Position numbers and translations under genes: made by a program. Shown one piece after another: positions 1 through 7,585 of a DNA stretch of 64,000 nt. Under the pieces are notes generated by a model. It was not told where the DNA came from. It searched no databases and worked only from the letters and a program-made list of their open reading frames with translations. Source of the DNA: DASSQJ01 sp963730165 (GTDB taxonomy: Bacteria > Actinomycetota > Actinomycetes > Actinomycetales > Dermatophilaceae); NCBI GenBank assembly GCA_963730165.1, contig CAVSQS010000002.1, positions 434,001-498,000 of the forward strand, written 5' to 3'. Position 1 is the stretch's first letter. Each line of letters starts with the position of its first letter.

Positions 1-429
1 AAGGACGGCCCGCCGGTGCACCTCACCGCGTCGTGCGTCGTCGTCTCCGCCGACGGGCGCCACGTGCTGCTGACGCACCACCGGCGGGCCGGACGCTGGT
101 TCCAGTTCGGCGGGCACCTCGAGCCCGCCGACAGCTGTCTCTGGTCCGCCGCGCGGCGCGAGGCCCGGGAGGAGTCGGGTCTGGACGACCTCGACCCGCT
201 TCCGCGCCCGGTGCACCTGGACCGGCACGAGCTCGACGGGGACTTCGGCTCGTGCGTTGAGCACCTCGACATCCGCTATGCCGCCCTGGCCCCACCCGGT
301 GCGCGGCCCCGGGTCAGCGGGGAGTCGATCGACGTGCGCTGGTGGCCCGTCGACGAGCTGCCCGAGGACACCCGCACCGAGCTGGCCCCCCTGGTGTCAC
401 TGGCCCGTGGGGTCCTCGGCCACCGCTGA
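1..429 (+). CDS. Nudix hydrolase, 5' end outside window
   Basis: C-terminal part (about 142 residues) of a Nudix-family phosphohydrolase, which cleaves nucleoside diphosphates linked to another moiety. The Nudix signature is visible: a GGH loop, then the RREAREESG segment whose glutamates bind the divalent metal. The frame is open to base 1. A GTG at 16 could start translation, but family members normally carry 30-40 residues before the HLTAS strand, so I treat the gene as truncated by the window edge. Its last 33 bases overlap the end of the convergent metallopeptidase gene. Substrate unknown. Confidence 0.85.
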   Translation, partial: KDGPPVHLTASCVVVSADGRHVLLTHHRRAGRWFQFGGHLEPADSCLWSAARREAREESGLDDLDPLPRPVHLDRHELDGDFGSCVEHLDIRYAALAPPGARPRVSGESIDVRWWPVDELPEDTRTELAPLVSLARGVLGHR

Positions 430-987
430 GGTGACCTCCCCCACGACCTCGGCCGGGTCCTCGCCGTCCTCGTCGTCCTCCAGCGGGGGCAGCCCGGCGG
501 CGTGTGCCAGGCCGTCGAGGAAGCCCCGGGCCCGCTCCAGCCGGGGGTAGGACCCGAGCAGTCGCCAGAACGACGGCCCGTGTCCCGGCACGAGCAGGTG
601 CGCCAGCTCGTGGAGCAGGACGTAGTCGAGGACGTGGGGCGGCACGTCGCGCAGTCGGTCCGAGACCCGGATCGTGCCCCGGGACGGGGTGCACGAGGCC
701 CACCTCCGGCCCATCGTCGAGACCCAGCGCACGCTCGTCGGGACCGCATGGCCCCCGAGGTAGCGCTCGGAGAGCCGGGTGGCCCGCTCCATCAGCGCCT
801 CGTCGCTGCGTGGACGACGCCGATCGCCGGCGTCGAGCCGGGCGACCATCCGGGTGACCCACCGGCTCTCCTCGGCGGCACTGAACGACGCCGGGATGAG
901 CACGACGACACGGCCGCCCTCGCGGTAGGCGCTGACCGTGCGCCGGCGCCGGCGGCTGCGGCGGACCTCGACGTCCTCGGTGGCCAC
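397..987 (-). CDS. YgjP-like (DUF45/M48-type) metallopeptidase domain protein
   Basis: Predicted zinc metallopeptidase of about 196 residues in the YgjP/SprT-like DUF45 group. The zinc-binding HELAHL helix is followed by H-G-P-S-F-W, where the further His-containing segment is expected. Upstream residues WASCTP and GTIRVS match the family core. I choose the GTG at 987 because the residues after it (ATEDVEVRRS) begin the conserved part; an in-frame start at 1014 adds nine residues of low quality. The C-terminus is acidic (DDEDGEDPAEVV) and overlaps the Nudix gene tail-to-tail. Cellular substrate unknown. Confidence 0.85.
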   Translation of the reverse strand: MATEDVEVRRSRRRRRTVSAYREGGRVVVLIPASFSAAEESRWVTRMVARLDAGDRRRPRSDEALMERATRLSERYLGGHAVPTSVRWVSTMGRRWASCTPSRGTIRVSDRLRDVPPHVLDYVLLHELAHLLVPGHGPSFWRLLGSYPRLERARGFLDGLAHAAGLPPLEDDEDGEDPAEVVGEVTSAVAEDPTGQ

Positions 988-1191
988 GCCAAGATCGTAG
1001 GGCCACCCGGCCACGGATGTGACGCATGTGGCATATGGGGCTTCTGGGATCGTCTCCCCGCACGGATGCCGCGTGCCGGATGCAGGGTGTGGGCCTGCTC
1101 GTGGTTACTGTGGGCAGGTCCAGGCCGCACGAGCGGCACCACACGGATCGGCCGCGGAGTGCCTCGGCCGGCGACAAGGAGAAGAACGTCG

Positions 1192-1353
1192 ATGGCTGAC
1201 GAGACCTACAAGGGCGAGTTCTACTGCGTGAAGTGCAAGGAGAAGCGCGAGGCCGAGGGCAAGATCGTGGTGTCCGAGAACGGCCGGCGCATGGCCAAGG
1301 GCCAGTGCCCCGTCTGCGGGACCAACCTCAACCGCATCCTCGGCAAGGCCTGA
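1192..1353 (+). CDS. DUF5679-like zinc-ribbon protein, 53 aa
   Basis: Very small protein with two CxxC knuckles (CVKC near residue 12 and CPVCG near residue 41), so very likely a zinc ribbon. Lys/Glu-rich segments lie between the knuckles and a basic NRILGKA tail follows. The ATG at 1192 has a clear ribosome site (AAGGAGAA, 1177-1184). The gene is immediately followed by a strong hairpin terminator, so it is probably monocistronic. The small zinc-ribbon family (DUF5679) is common in actinobacteria and has no assigned role; nucleic-acid or ribosome contact is a guess only. Confidence 0.85.
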   Translation: MADETYKGEFYCVKCKEKREAEGKIVVSENGRRMAKGQCPVCGTNLNRILGKA

Positions 1354-1371
1354 GCGCCCGAGTCTCGAGTC

Positions 1372-1403
1372 GACGGCCCCGGACCTGCCGGTCCGGGGCC
1401 GTC
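1372..1403 (+). terminator. Perfect 14-bp hairpin terminator after the zinc-ribbon gene
   Basis: A 14-base stem (GACGGCCCCGGACC paired with its exact complement) encloses a TGCC loop, 19 bases after the stop codon. It lacks a T tract, as is usual in high-GC actinobacteria. Confidence 0.8.
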
Positions 1404-1492
1404 GTGCGTCCCGAGGCTGTGGACGGCGACCGCGCCCCCTCGCGGCAGCGGGGCAGGATGACGCACGTCGGGGCGGACGCGAGGGGGGCGGG

Positions 1493-2047
1493 ATGGGGCG
1501 GAGCACGACGGGCGTCGTCGTCGACGGGCCGGGGCCGCTCGCGGCGGAGTGCGCCGAGCAGCTGCGGCGCTGCGGGGTCCCGGTCCGCGCGGGGGCGCTC
1601 GCGGCGGACGCCGCCGAGACCGCCAGTCGTGCGGGTGAGCCGCCCCCACGACTGGTCGTGCTCGTTCCCGGTGGCCGCGTGCCGCCGTGGGCGGGGGCGC
1701 CGTGGCATGCCCGGGGCGTCGCGCACCTGCCGGTCGAGACCCAGGGCGTCGTCACCGTCGGCCCGCTCGTCCTCCCCGGCCGCACGGCCTGCCTCACCTG
1801 CGTCGGCCCCGCACGCACACGGCCCGGCACCCTCTCCGGGCACGTCCCGACCACGCCGCCGGTCGACCCCGCGGCCCTCGTGCTCGGCGCGGCCGTCGTC
1901 GCCGTGACCGCCCTCGGGGTGCTGCACGGAGACGAGTCGCTGGCCGGGATCTCCACCGAGATCGGGCCCGGGGCCTCGACGGTCACGCACCGCTTCTGGC
2001 ACGTCGGGCCCGACTGTCGGTGCGCGTCGGTGACAATGTCCGCGTGA
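1493..2047 (+). CDS. Short TOMM-cyclodehydratase-like / ThiF-like protein, 184 aa
   Basis: Resembles actinobacterial proteins annotated as TOMM precursor leader-peptide-binding or cyclodehydratase-like (E1-related) proteins. The recognisable part is VGPLVLPGRTACLTC followed by a hydrophobic AALVLGAAVVAVTAL segment and a C-terminal DCRC. The CxxC (about residue 100) and the CxC pair would make one zinc site. It is about half the length of usual members (often 300 residues or more) and no azole/azoline gene set is nearby, so a peptide-modifying role is unlikely to be complete here. Its stop overlaps the start of the ABC1 kinase (GTGA), so the two are translationally coupled. A gene of this type precedes the ABC1 gene in mycobacteria (Rv3196/Rv3197, from memory). 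Confidence 0.55.
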   Translation: MGRSTTGVVVDGPGPLAAECAEQLRRCGVPVRAGALAADAAETASRAGEPPPRLVVLVPGGRVPPWAGAPWHARGVAHLPVETQGVVTVGPLVLPGRTACLTCVGPARTRPGTLSGHVPTTPPVDPAALVLGAAVVAVTALGVLHGDESLAGISTEIGPGASTVTHRFWHVGPDCRCASVTMSA

Positions 2048-3411
2048 GCGAGCGCGAGCGAGAGATCCCCGGTTCGTCGATCGCGCGTGCCGCTCGCCTC
2101 GCCGGGCTCCCCCTGGGACACGCGGGCCGGGCGGCACTCGGCGTCGGCAAACGAGTCGGCGGACGGCCCGCCGAGGTCGTCGCCGCCGAGCTGCAGGCCC
2201 GCACCGCCGAGCAGATGTTCTCCGTCCTCGGCCAGCTCAAGGGTGGGGCGATGAAGTTCGGGCAGGCCCTCTCGGTCATGGAGGCGGCCATGCCCGAGGA
2301 GATGGTCGCGCCGTACCGCGCCACCCTCACCAAGCTCCAGGAGTCCGGGCCACCGATGGGCGCCGACCGGGTCCACGCCATCCTGGCCCGCGAGCTGGGC
2401 CCGCGCTGGGCGAGCACGAAGCTCGTCGAGTTCGACGACGTGCCCGCAGCCGCGGCATCGATCGGCCAGGTGCACCGCGGGGTGTGGCGCGACGGTCGCG
2501 AGGTGGCGGTCAAGATCCAGTACCCCGGAGCGGCCAAGGCGCTGCTGTCCGACCTCAACCAGATCTCCCGGGTGGCACGGGTCGCCGGCTCGTGGGTGCC
2601 GGGCATGGATGTCAAGCCGATCATGGACGAGCTCAAGGCCCGGATGTCCGAGGAGCTCGACTACCACCTCGAGGCCCAGAACCAGCGCCACTTCGCCCGC
2701 GTCTTCCGCGACGACGACGACGTGCTCGTCCCCGACGTGCTCGTCGACTCCCCCCAGGTGCTCGTCACGGAATGGGTCGAGGGCGCGCCCCTCGCCCGCA
2801 TCATCCGGGAGGGCAGCACCGAGGAGCGTGACGAGGCCGCGACGCTCTACCTCGAGTTCCTCCTGCGGGCACCCACGCGCGCCCGCCTGCTCCACGCCGA
2901 CCCGCACCCGGGCAACTTCCGGGTGACCGACGACGGACGGCTCGGGGTTCTCGACTTCGGTGCGGTCAACCGGCTTCCCGACGGTCTGCCGCCCGCGATG
3001 GGGCGGCTGCTCACGGCTGCTCTCGCCGGCGAGGCCGACGAGGTGGCCGACGGACTGCGCACCGAGGGGTTCATCCGCGCGGGCGTCGACATCGACCCGG
3101 AGGCGCTGCTCGAGTACCTCGCCCCGCTCGTCGAGCCGATCCTCCACGAGGAGTTCACCTTCACCCGTGAGTGGATGCGCTCGGCGGCCAACCACGTCCA
3201 GGACCCGCGTCGCCCGCAGTTCCTCATCGGCCTCAAGCTCAACCTGCCGCCGGAGTACCTGCTCATCCACCGGGTGTGGCTCGGCGGTCTCGGCGTCCTG
3301 TCCCAGATCGGCGGCACGGTCCCCCTGCGCGACATGATCTGCGCCTACCTCCCGGGGATCGACGAGTCGCGGCTCCCCGCCGACCCGATGGCGACCGACG
3401 CCCCCGAATGA
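2044..3411 (+). CDS. ABC1/AarF/UbiB-family atypical kinase
   Basis: 455-residue member of the UbiB/ABC1 (ADCK) family of atypical protein-kinase-like ATPases, which usually support isoprenoid-quinone or lipid metabolism at the membrane. Visible family marks are the N-terminal KxGQ-type motif (GGAMKFGQALS), the alanine-rich loop with ASIGQVHRG, the nucleotide-contacting lysine in VAVKIQYPG, the catalytic HADPHPGN and the metal-binding LDFGAVNRL. The GTG at 2044 is chosen because it overlaps the preceding stop and leaves the family N-terminus intact. No quinone-biosynthesis gene is adjacent; in mycobacteria the same neighbour relation to whiB7 exists. Substrate unknown. Confidence 0.9.
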   Translation: MSEREREIPGSSIARAARLAGLPLGHAGRAALGVGKRVGGRPAEVVAAELQARTAEQMFSVLGQLKGGAMKFGQALSVMEAAMPEEMVAPYRATLTKLQESGPPMGADRVHAILARELGPRWASTKLVEFDDVPAAAASIGQVHRGVWRDGREVAVKIQYPGAAKALLSDLNQISRVARVAGSWVPGMDVKPIMDELKARMSEELDYHLEAQNQRHFARVFRDDDDVLVPDVLVDSPQVLVTEWVEGAPLARIIREGSTEERDEAATLYLEFLLRAPTRARLLHADPHPGNFRVTDDGRLGVLDFGAVNRLPDGLPPAMGRLLTAALAGEADEVADGLRTEGFIRAGVDIDPEALLEYLAPLVEPILHEEFTFTREWMRSAANHVQDPRRPQFLIGLKLNLPPEYLLIHRVWLGGLGVLSQIGGTVPLRDMICAYLPGIDESRLPADPMATDAPE

Positions 3412-3432
3412 CCGCCCCGCGCCGGCCGGGGC

Positions 3433-3642
3433 TCACCACCACGTGGAGTCGAGCTTGCCCTCGATGCTGCGCAGGTGACGTCGGCTGCAGGCGTCGCAGG
3501 TCCAGACCTCGCGACCGCCCTCCGTGCCCCGGGTCCAGGTGAGGCGGACCAGGGCCTTGGCGTCGGCGTCACCGGGTGCGGCGCCACACGTCGCGCAGAC
3601 GAGGGGAGCCTCGCGGGGCCCGGCCGGGTCGGGCACCCTCAC
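3433..3642 (-). CDS. Small zinc-ribbon protein, 69 aa
   Basis: Hypothetical protein with CATC near residue 16 and CDAC near residue 50, spaced as a four-cysteine zinc ribbon, and a C-terminal LDSTWW. The GTG start overlaps the stop of the upstream glycosylase-like gene (GTGA), so both are read from one transcript. No function can be assigned; the coupling suggests a role alongside the repair protein or simply an operon partner. Confidence 0.75.
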   Translation of the reverse strand: MRVPDPAGPREAPLVCATCGAAPGDADAKALVRLTWTRGTEGGREVWTCDACSRRHLRSIEGKLDSTWW

Positions 3643-4208
3643 CCCGCGGCCCTGGCGGCGGCCTTGAGCTGCTTCTTGTGGTCGCGGACCTTCTGCAGCG
3701 ACTCCTCGTCCGTGACGTCGGCGACCGAGCGGAACCCGGGGAGGGCGTAGTCACCACAGGCCTGCTCCCAGCCGTCGGGGCGGATGCCGAGCTGCTTGCC
3801 GAGGAGAGCGGCGAAGATGCGGGCCTTCTGGTCGCCGAACCCGGGAAGTGCCTTGAGCCGGGCGACGAGCTCGCGGCCCGTGGTCGCCGTGGACCACAGC
3901 GAGGCGGCGTCGCCGTCGTACTCGTCGCGGACCACGACGGCCAGGGCCTGGATGCGCCCGGCCATCGACCGCCCGTACCGGTGGACGGCCGGTGGGGTCG
4001 CGCAGAGGTCGGCGAAGGCCTCCGGGTCCGCCGCGGCGACGACGGCGGGGTCGAGGGTGCCGAACCGCTCGAGGATCCTCGCCGGGCCGGCGAACGCGCG
4101 TTCCATCGGGAACTGCTGGTCGAGCAGCATCCCGACGAGCAGCGCGAAGGGATCCTCGGAGAGCACCGTGTCGGCGGCGGGGTCCTGGGCGATGGTCAGC
4201 GCGGCCAT
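3639..4208 (-). CDS. HhH-GPD-type base-excision repair protein
   Basis: 189-residue helix-hairpin-helix-GPD superfamily protein, expected to recognise damaged bases as a DNA glycosylase. The hairpin is visible as LKALPGFGDQKARIFAALLGKQLG (about 115-138). The N-terminal helical half contains FALLVGMLLDQQFPME, a family hallmark. It lacks the four-cysteine iron-sulfur cluster of Nth/MutY, and the catalytic residue cannot be named with confidence. The ATG lies 6 bases after a TACGCT hexamer, fitting a leaderless mRNA. First gene of a two-gene operon with the small zinc-ribbon protein. Confidence 0.88.
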   Translation of the reverse strand: MAALTIAQDPAADTVLSEDPFALLVGMLLDQQFPMERAFAGPARILERFGTLDPAVVAAADPEAFADLCATPPAVHRYGRSMAGRIQALAVVVRDEYDGDAASLWSTATTGRELVARLKALPGFGDQKARIFAALLGKQLGIRPDGWEQACGDYALPGFRSVADVTDEESLQKVRDHKKQLKAAARAAG

Positions 4209-4214
4209 GGCCTC

Positions 4215-4220
4215 AGCGTA
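4215..4220 (-). promoter_or_regulatory. -10 hexamer TACGCT, leaderless start
   Basis: TACGCT ends 6 bases before the ATG of the HhH-GPD gene, leaving no room for a 5' leader. Confidence 0.5.
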
Positions 4221-4290
4221 GCCAGCAGGCTCGCCACTGCGGCGCGCCAGAAGTCGCGTCCCCGGAGCACCGGGGCGGGGTCGCGGAACG

Positions 4291-4323
4291 GCACCGCCCC
4301 CGGCGGCGTGCCGGGGGCGGTGC
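4291..4323 (-). terminator. Perfect 14-bp hairpin downstream of the whiB7 region
   Basis: GCACCGCCCCCGGC pairs exactly with its complement around a 5-base loop. It lies just past the small arginine-rich frame and 83 bases before the HhH-GPD start, so it closes the whiB7 transcript. Confidence 0.75.
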
Positions 4324-4356
4324 GCCTCTCGCGCAGGTGGGGCATCACGCGGGTCC

Positions 4357-4488
4357 TCACCGGACGGCGGCGTGGACGATGGCCCGCATCCGCTCGCGCT
4401 CCGCGGCGGCGCGCTGGGAGCGCTGCGCCTCGTGGGCGCGGCGCTGCTGCACGCTGCGGCGGATCTGCTGCATGCGACGCTGGTACAT
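4357..4488 (-). CDS. Possible 43-aa Arg/Gln-rich protein downstream of whiB7
   Basis: Short frame beginning MYQRRMQQIRRSVQQRR and ending IVHAAVR. It is strongly basic and predicted helical, with Arg/Gln/Ala heptad-like spacing. A good ribosome site (CAGGAG at 4495-4500, 6 bases upstream) precedes the ATG, and the frame ends just before a strong terminator. It therefore sits neatly inside the whiB7 transcript, 44 bases after the whiB7 stop. I do not recognise the family. It could instead be untranslated 3' sequence. Confidence 0.45.
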   Translation of the reverse strand: MYQRRMQQIRRSVQQRRAHEAQRSQRAAAERERMRAIVHAAVR

Positions 4489-4532
4489 GTCGGTCTCCTG
4501 ACAGGTCGTTCACGAATCTGGTGGGTGGCGCC

Positions 4533-4820
4533 TCAGGCGGCGACCTCGGACTTGCGGGGCCGGCCGCGCGGGCGCTTGCGGGCGACGATCGCGCCCTGGA
4601 CGAGGAGCTCGCCTCCCCAGACGCCCCACGGCTCGCGCCGGTCGAGGGCACCCGAGAGGCACTCGCGGCGTGCGGGACACGTCCGGCAGAGCGCCTTGGC
4701 GAACTCGACACCCTCGGGGGTGTCGGCGAACCACAGCTCGGCATCGTTCTCGCGACAGGGAATCCCCTCCCCCGCCACGACGGACGCCTCGCTCAGGTCC
4801 AGGAGCTCGGTCAGCTGCAT
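4533..4820 (-). CDS. whiB7: WhiB7/WblC-type iron-sulfur transcription factor
   Basis: 95-residue WhiB-family regulator that binds a [4Fe-4S] cluster and works with the primary sigma factor. In mycobacteria and Streptomyces, WhiB7/WblC induces intrinsic resistance to ribosome-targeting antibiotics. The four cluster cysteines are C22, C45, C48 and C54; the EPWGVWGGE turn is at 63-71; the C-terminal RGRPRK (85-90) is the AT-hook that distinguishes WhiB7 from other WhiB proteins. The ATG at 4820 is preferred because of the AAGGAGGTGA ribosome site just upstream and the MQL start, which I recall from Streptomyces WblC. The frame stays open to an ATG at 4940 with a weaker GAGGA site, which would add 40 residues. 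Preceded by a long attenuator-type leader. Confidence 0.93.
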   Translation of the reverse strand: MQLTELLDLSEASVVAGEGIPCRENDAELWFADTPEGVEFAKALCRTCPARRECLSGALDRREPWGVWGGELLVQGAIVARKRPRGRPRKSEVAA

Positions 4821-4994
4821 CGGGTGGTCACCTCCTTGGTCGGCGCGCCGGGTGTAGCGCTGGATCTGCTCGGCACGCCGGGTGTGGTGCCGAGGACTCG
4901 GGGGTCGGCCGGAGGCCGTCCGCTCGGTGGTGGTGGTCATGTCGTCCTCGCGTGTCGTTCGTGGCGCTGGGTGGTCTGGCGGTGGATACGAGAA

Positions 4995-5026
4995 AGGCCG
5001 CGGATCCGGTTCGGGATCCGCGGCCT
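4995..5026 (-). terminator. Attenuator-like terminator in the whiB7 leader
   Basis: Perfect 13-bp stem (AGGCCGCGGATCC and its complement, 6-base loop), followed on the minus strand by TTTCTCG. It lies 174 bases upstream of the whiB7 start and 22 bases past the stop of the leader frame, where it would stop transcription before whiB7. Bases 5023-5031 can alternatively pair over 9 bp with 5062-5070 inside the last codons of the leader frame, which would open the base of this stem. That alternative fold is my inference. Confidence 0.8.
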
Positions 5027-5047
5027 CGAGGGGGTCTGGCTCAGTGG

Positions 5048-5290
5048 CTAGACAGGTGGTGCCTCGAGGCGTGGGTACACGTATCCCGTGGTCGGAGCGG
5101 TGGGGACGCCGGAGAAGTGGCCGCCCGTGACGATGGCGTCACGGATGACGCGGCCGGCGACGGGCACACTGCGCCCCTGGACCACAGCGAGATCGCCCGA
5201 GTGAGCGGTGTTGGAACCGCGCCACGGGCGCATGCAGGTCTCGAACGCAGCGGTCATCGCCATCGCCTTCTCCGTCGTCGTCGTGTTCAT
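5048..5290 (-). CDS. Leader open frame upstream of whiB7, 80 codons
   Basis: Frame beginning MNTTTTEKAMAM and ending YVYPRLEAPPV, with a strong ribosome site (GAGGAGGG, just upstream of the ATG at 5290). No known domain. It begins about 60 bases after the predicted start of transcription and ends 22 bases before the terminator, so its position is that of a regulatory upstream ORF. whiB7 leaders in mycobacteria contain short uORFs whose translation controls readthrough (established knowledge); 80 codons is long for that role. It may be a translated sensor, an independent small protein, or both. Confidence 0.6.
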   Translation of the reverse strand: MNTTTTEKAMAMTAAFETCMRPWRGSNTAHSGDLAVVQGRSVPVAGRVIRDAIVTGGHFSGVPTAPTTGYVYPRLEAPPV

Positions 5291-5359
5291 CGGGCCAACC
5301 CTCCTCACTGGTCTCGGTCGTCGTGCGCACCCGAGCGGGCACGCGAGGTGCGTTCGGAA

Positions 5360-5397
5360 ATGATAGGGCCCCCACGAAGTCGGCGGCAACGCATTTC
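5360..5397 (-). promoter_or_regulatory. Predicted WhiB7-autoregulated promoter
   Basis: On the minus strand: AT-rich GAAAT (5393-5397), 3-base spacer, TTGCCG as -35 (5384-5389), 18-base spacer, TATCAT as -10 (5360-5365). WhiB7-dependent promoters characteristically carry an AT-rich block 3 bases before the -35, contacted by the AT-hook. Transcription would start near 5353, giving a leader of about 530 bases. Confidence 0.65.
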
Positions 5398-5453
5398 CGT
5401 GCGAGAACGGTCAGGCGATGCGACGTCCGACCGAAAATGGTTGGGCTGCAACG

Positions 5454-7571
5454 TTACTTGGCCGCAGAGAATTCTCGGATGATCGTCAGGACGGCCTCTC
5501 CGAAGCGCTCCAGCTTCGCCGGCCCGACGCCGGGGATGCGGGAGAGGTCACCGGTGTCGGCGGGCAGTCGCTCGGCGATGGCGGTGAGGGTCGCGTCGGT
5601 GAAGACGACGAACGCGGGCTGGTCGAGCTCTCGCGCGGTCTCCAGCCGCCACGCCCGCAGCGCCTCGAAGAGCTGCTCGTCCATGGTCGGGGGGCAGGCG
5701 GTGCACCGCCCGATGGTGCGCTCCTTCGCGGTGCCGAGGGCACCACCGCACGCCCGGCACGTCGACCTGGCGGGCTGGCCCTGGGCGCCCCGGGGGGTGC
5801 TCCGGGCGCGCTTCGGCCGGCTGCGGGCACCCTCGCCGAGCACCCCCGCGGCCCCGTCGAGGAACCTCGACGGGCGGCGGGTGGGCCGGGCCCCCGGCGT
5901 CCGTGCCCGGGCATAGCTGATGACGAGGCGCGCTCGCGCGCGGGTGACGCCGACGTAGAGCAGCCGACGCTCCTCCTCGACGGCCTCCGGCGTGTCGGCC
6001 ATCGTGATGGGGAGCAGCCCGTCGGAGCACCCGGCGAGGACGACGGTGTCCCACTCGAGGCCCTTGGCCGCGTGGAGGGAGGCCAGCGTGACGCCCTGCA
6101 CGGTCGGCGCGTGCTGCGCAGCGGCTCGTTCGTCGAGCTCGCGGACGAAGGCCGGTAGCCGTGCCTCGGCGTCGCCGGCGTGGACGTCGTCGGCGAGGTG
6201 CGCGAGCGCGGCCAGCGACTCCCACCGCTCGCGGGCCGCGCCACCGGTCGTCGGCGCCTCCCGCGTCCACCCGGCACCGAGCAGCACGTCGCGGACGAGG
6301 TCGGGAAGGGGCACCGAGCCGTCGTCGGTGCGGGCCGCGCCCCGGAGCAGGACGATCGCGTCGCGAACCTCCTTCCGCGCGAAGAAGCGCTCGCCTCCCC
6401 GGACGAGGTAGGGGATCCCGAGCTCCGCGAGCGCGGACTCGTACGCCTCGCTCTGGCCGTTGGTCCGGAACAGGACCGCGATCCCGGCCGGGGAGTGCCC
6501 CTCGTCGACGAGGGCCTTGACCCGGTCGGCGACGAGGTGGGCCTCCTCCGGGTCGTCGTCGGCGACGACGAGCTCGGGCCGAGGGCCCGGCTCGCGCTGG
6601 GCGCGCAGCTCGACCGCCCCGGCACGGCGGCCGCCACCGGGCGTCCGCAGGACGAGGTTGGCGAGCTCGACGATCTGCGGGCTCGACCGGTAGTTGCGGA
6701 CCAGCTCGACGACCCTCGCCCCCGCGTGGCGGCTCCGGAACCCCAGGAGGTGCTCGGGTGAGGCCCCGGTGAAGGAGTAGATCGTCTGCGACGGGTCACC
6801 GACGACGCAGAGGTCCTCGCGCCCCCCGAGCCAGCGCTCGAGGAGGGTCTGCTGGAGGCGGTTGACGTCCTGGTACTCGTCCACGACGAAGTACCGGTAC
6901 TGCGCGCGCACCGCGCGGGCCACCTCGTCGTGCTCACCGAGGATCCCGGCCATGAGCAGCAGGACGTCCTCGAAGTCGATGACGCCGCGGTCGGACTTGA
7001 CCTGCTCGTACTCGGCGATCACGCGCGCCATGGCCGTGGCGTCGAGCCCCGCGGGGGGTTCCCTGCGCAGCCGGTTGGCGGTCGCGGGGTAGGTCTCGGC
7101 GGTCAGCATGGACACCTTCGCCCACTCGATCTCGGCGGCGAGGTCGCGCACGGACGGGGAGTCCAGCCGCAGGCGCAGGCGCCCGCCGGCCTCGGCGACG
7201 GCCCCGGCCTTGTGGGGCATCACCTCCGGGGCGGCGCCTCCCACGGCCTGCGGCCAGAAGTAGTGCAGCTGCCGCAGGGCGGCGGCATGGAAGGTGCGCG
7301 CCTGCACCCCGCCCGCCCCCAGGTCGCGAAGCCGCGTCCGCATCTCTCCCGCCGCCCGGGCCGTGAAGGTGACAGCGAGCACCCGTTGGGGCTGGTAGGC
7401 CCCCGAGAGCACCCCGTAGGCGATGCGGTGGGTGATGGCGCGCGTCTTGCCGGTGCCCGCGCCCGCGAGGACGCACATCGGTCCGAGCGGGTTGGCGGCC
7501 ACCTCGCGCTGCTCGGGGTCGAGGGCCTCGAGCAGGGCGTCGGCTCCGGGGTGGACGGGCAGGGTCGGCAT
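5454..7571 (-). CDS. uvrD2: UvrD2-type superfamily I DNA helicase with HRDC domain
   Basis: 705-residue 3'-5' helicase of the UvrD/Rep family. Walker A is GAGTGKT (37-43), the DEYQDVN Walker B lies near the middle, and a VTFTARAAGEM motif Ia and an AAKGLEWD motif V-type segment are present. Near the C-terminus a CRACGG...CTAC four-cysteine zinc motif links to an HRDC domain ending IIREFSAAK, the UvrD2 layout known from mycobacteria, where the protein is essential although its helicase activity reportedly is not. The ATG at 7571 is 8 bases after TAGGAT (leaderless). The open frame upstream of it runs into the divergent mycoredoxin gene and is not coding. Confidence 0.94.
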   Translation of the reverse strand: MPTLPVHPGADALLEALDPEQREVAANPLGPMCVLAGAGTGKTRAITHRIAYGVLSGAYQPQRVLAVTFTARAAGEMRTRLRDLGAGGVQARTFHAAALRQLHYFWPQAVGGAAPEVMPHKAGAVAEAGGRLRLRLDSPSVRDLAAEIEWAKVSMLTAETYPATANRLRREPPAGLDATAMARVIAEYEQVKSDRGVIDFEDVLLLMAGILGEHDEVARAVRAQYRYFVVDEYQDVNRLQQTLLERWLGGREDLCVVGDPSQTIYSFTGASPEHLLGFRSRHAGARVVELVRNYRSSPQIVELANLVLRTPGGGRRAGAVELRAQREPGPRPELVVADDDPEEAHLVADRVKALVDEGHSPAGIAVLFRTNGQSEAYESALAELGIPYLVRGGERFFARKEVRDAIVLLRGAARTDDGSVPLPDLVRDVLLGAGWTREAPTTGGAARERWESLAALAHLADDVHAGDAEARLPAFVRELDERAAAQHAPTVQGVTLASLHAAKGLEWDTVVLAGCSDGLLPITMADTPEAVEEERRLLYVGVTRARARLVISYARARTPGARPTRRPSRFLDGAAGVLGEGARSRPKRARSTPRGAQGQPARSTCRACGGALGTAKERTIGRCTACPPTMDEQLFEALRAWRLETARELDQPAFVVFTDATLTAIAERLPADTGDLSRIPGVGPAKLERFGEAVLTIIREFSAAK

Positions 7572-7579
7572 CGGGCCCG

Positions 7580-7585
7580 ATCCTA
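7580..7585 (-). promoter_or_regulatory. -10 hexamer TAGGAT, leaderless uvrD2 start
   Basis: TAGGAT ends 8 bases before the uvrD2 ATG. Confidence 0.5.

Noticed and set aside
1105..3270. A 721-codon minus-strand frame across the ABC1 kinase and zinc-ribbon genes
   Set aside because: Covers genes with unmistakable motifs on the plus strand; the product is compositionally biased and without homology.
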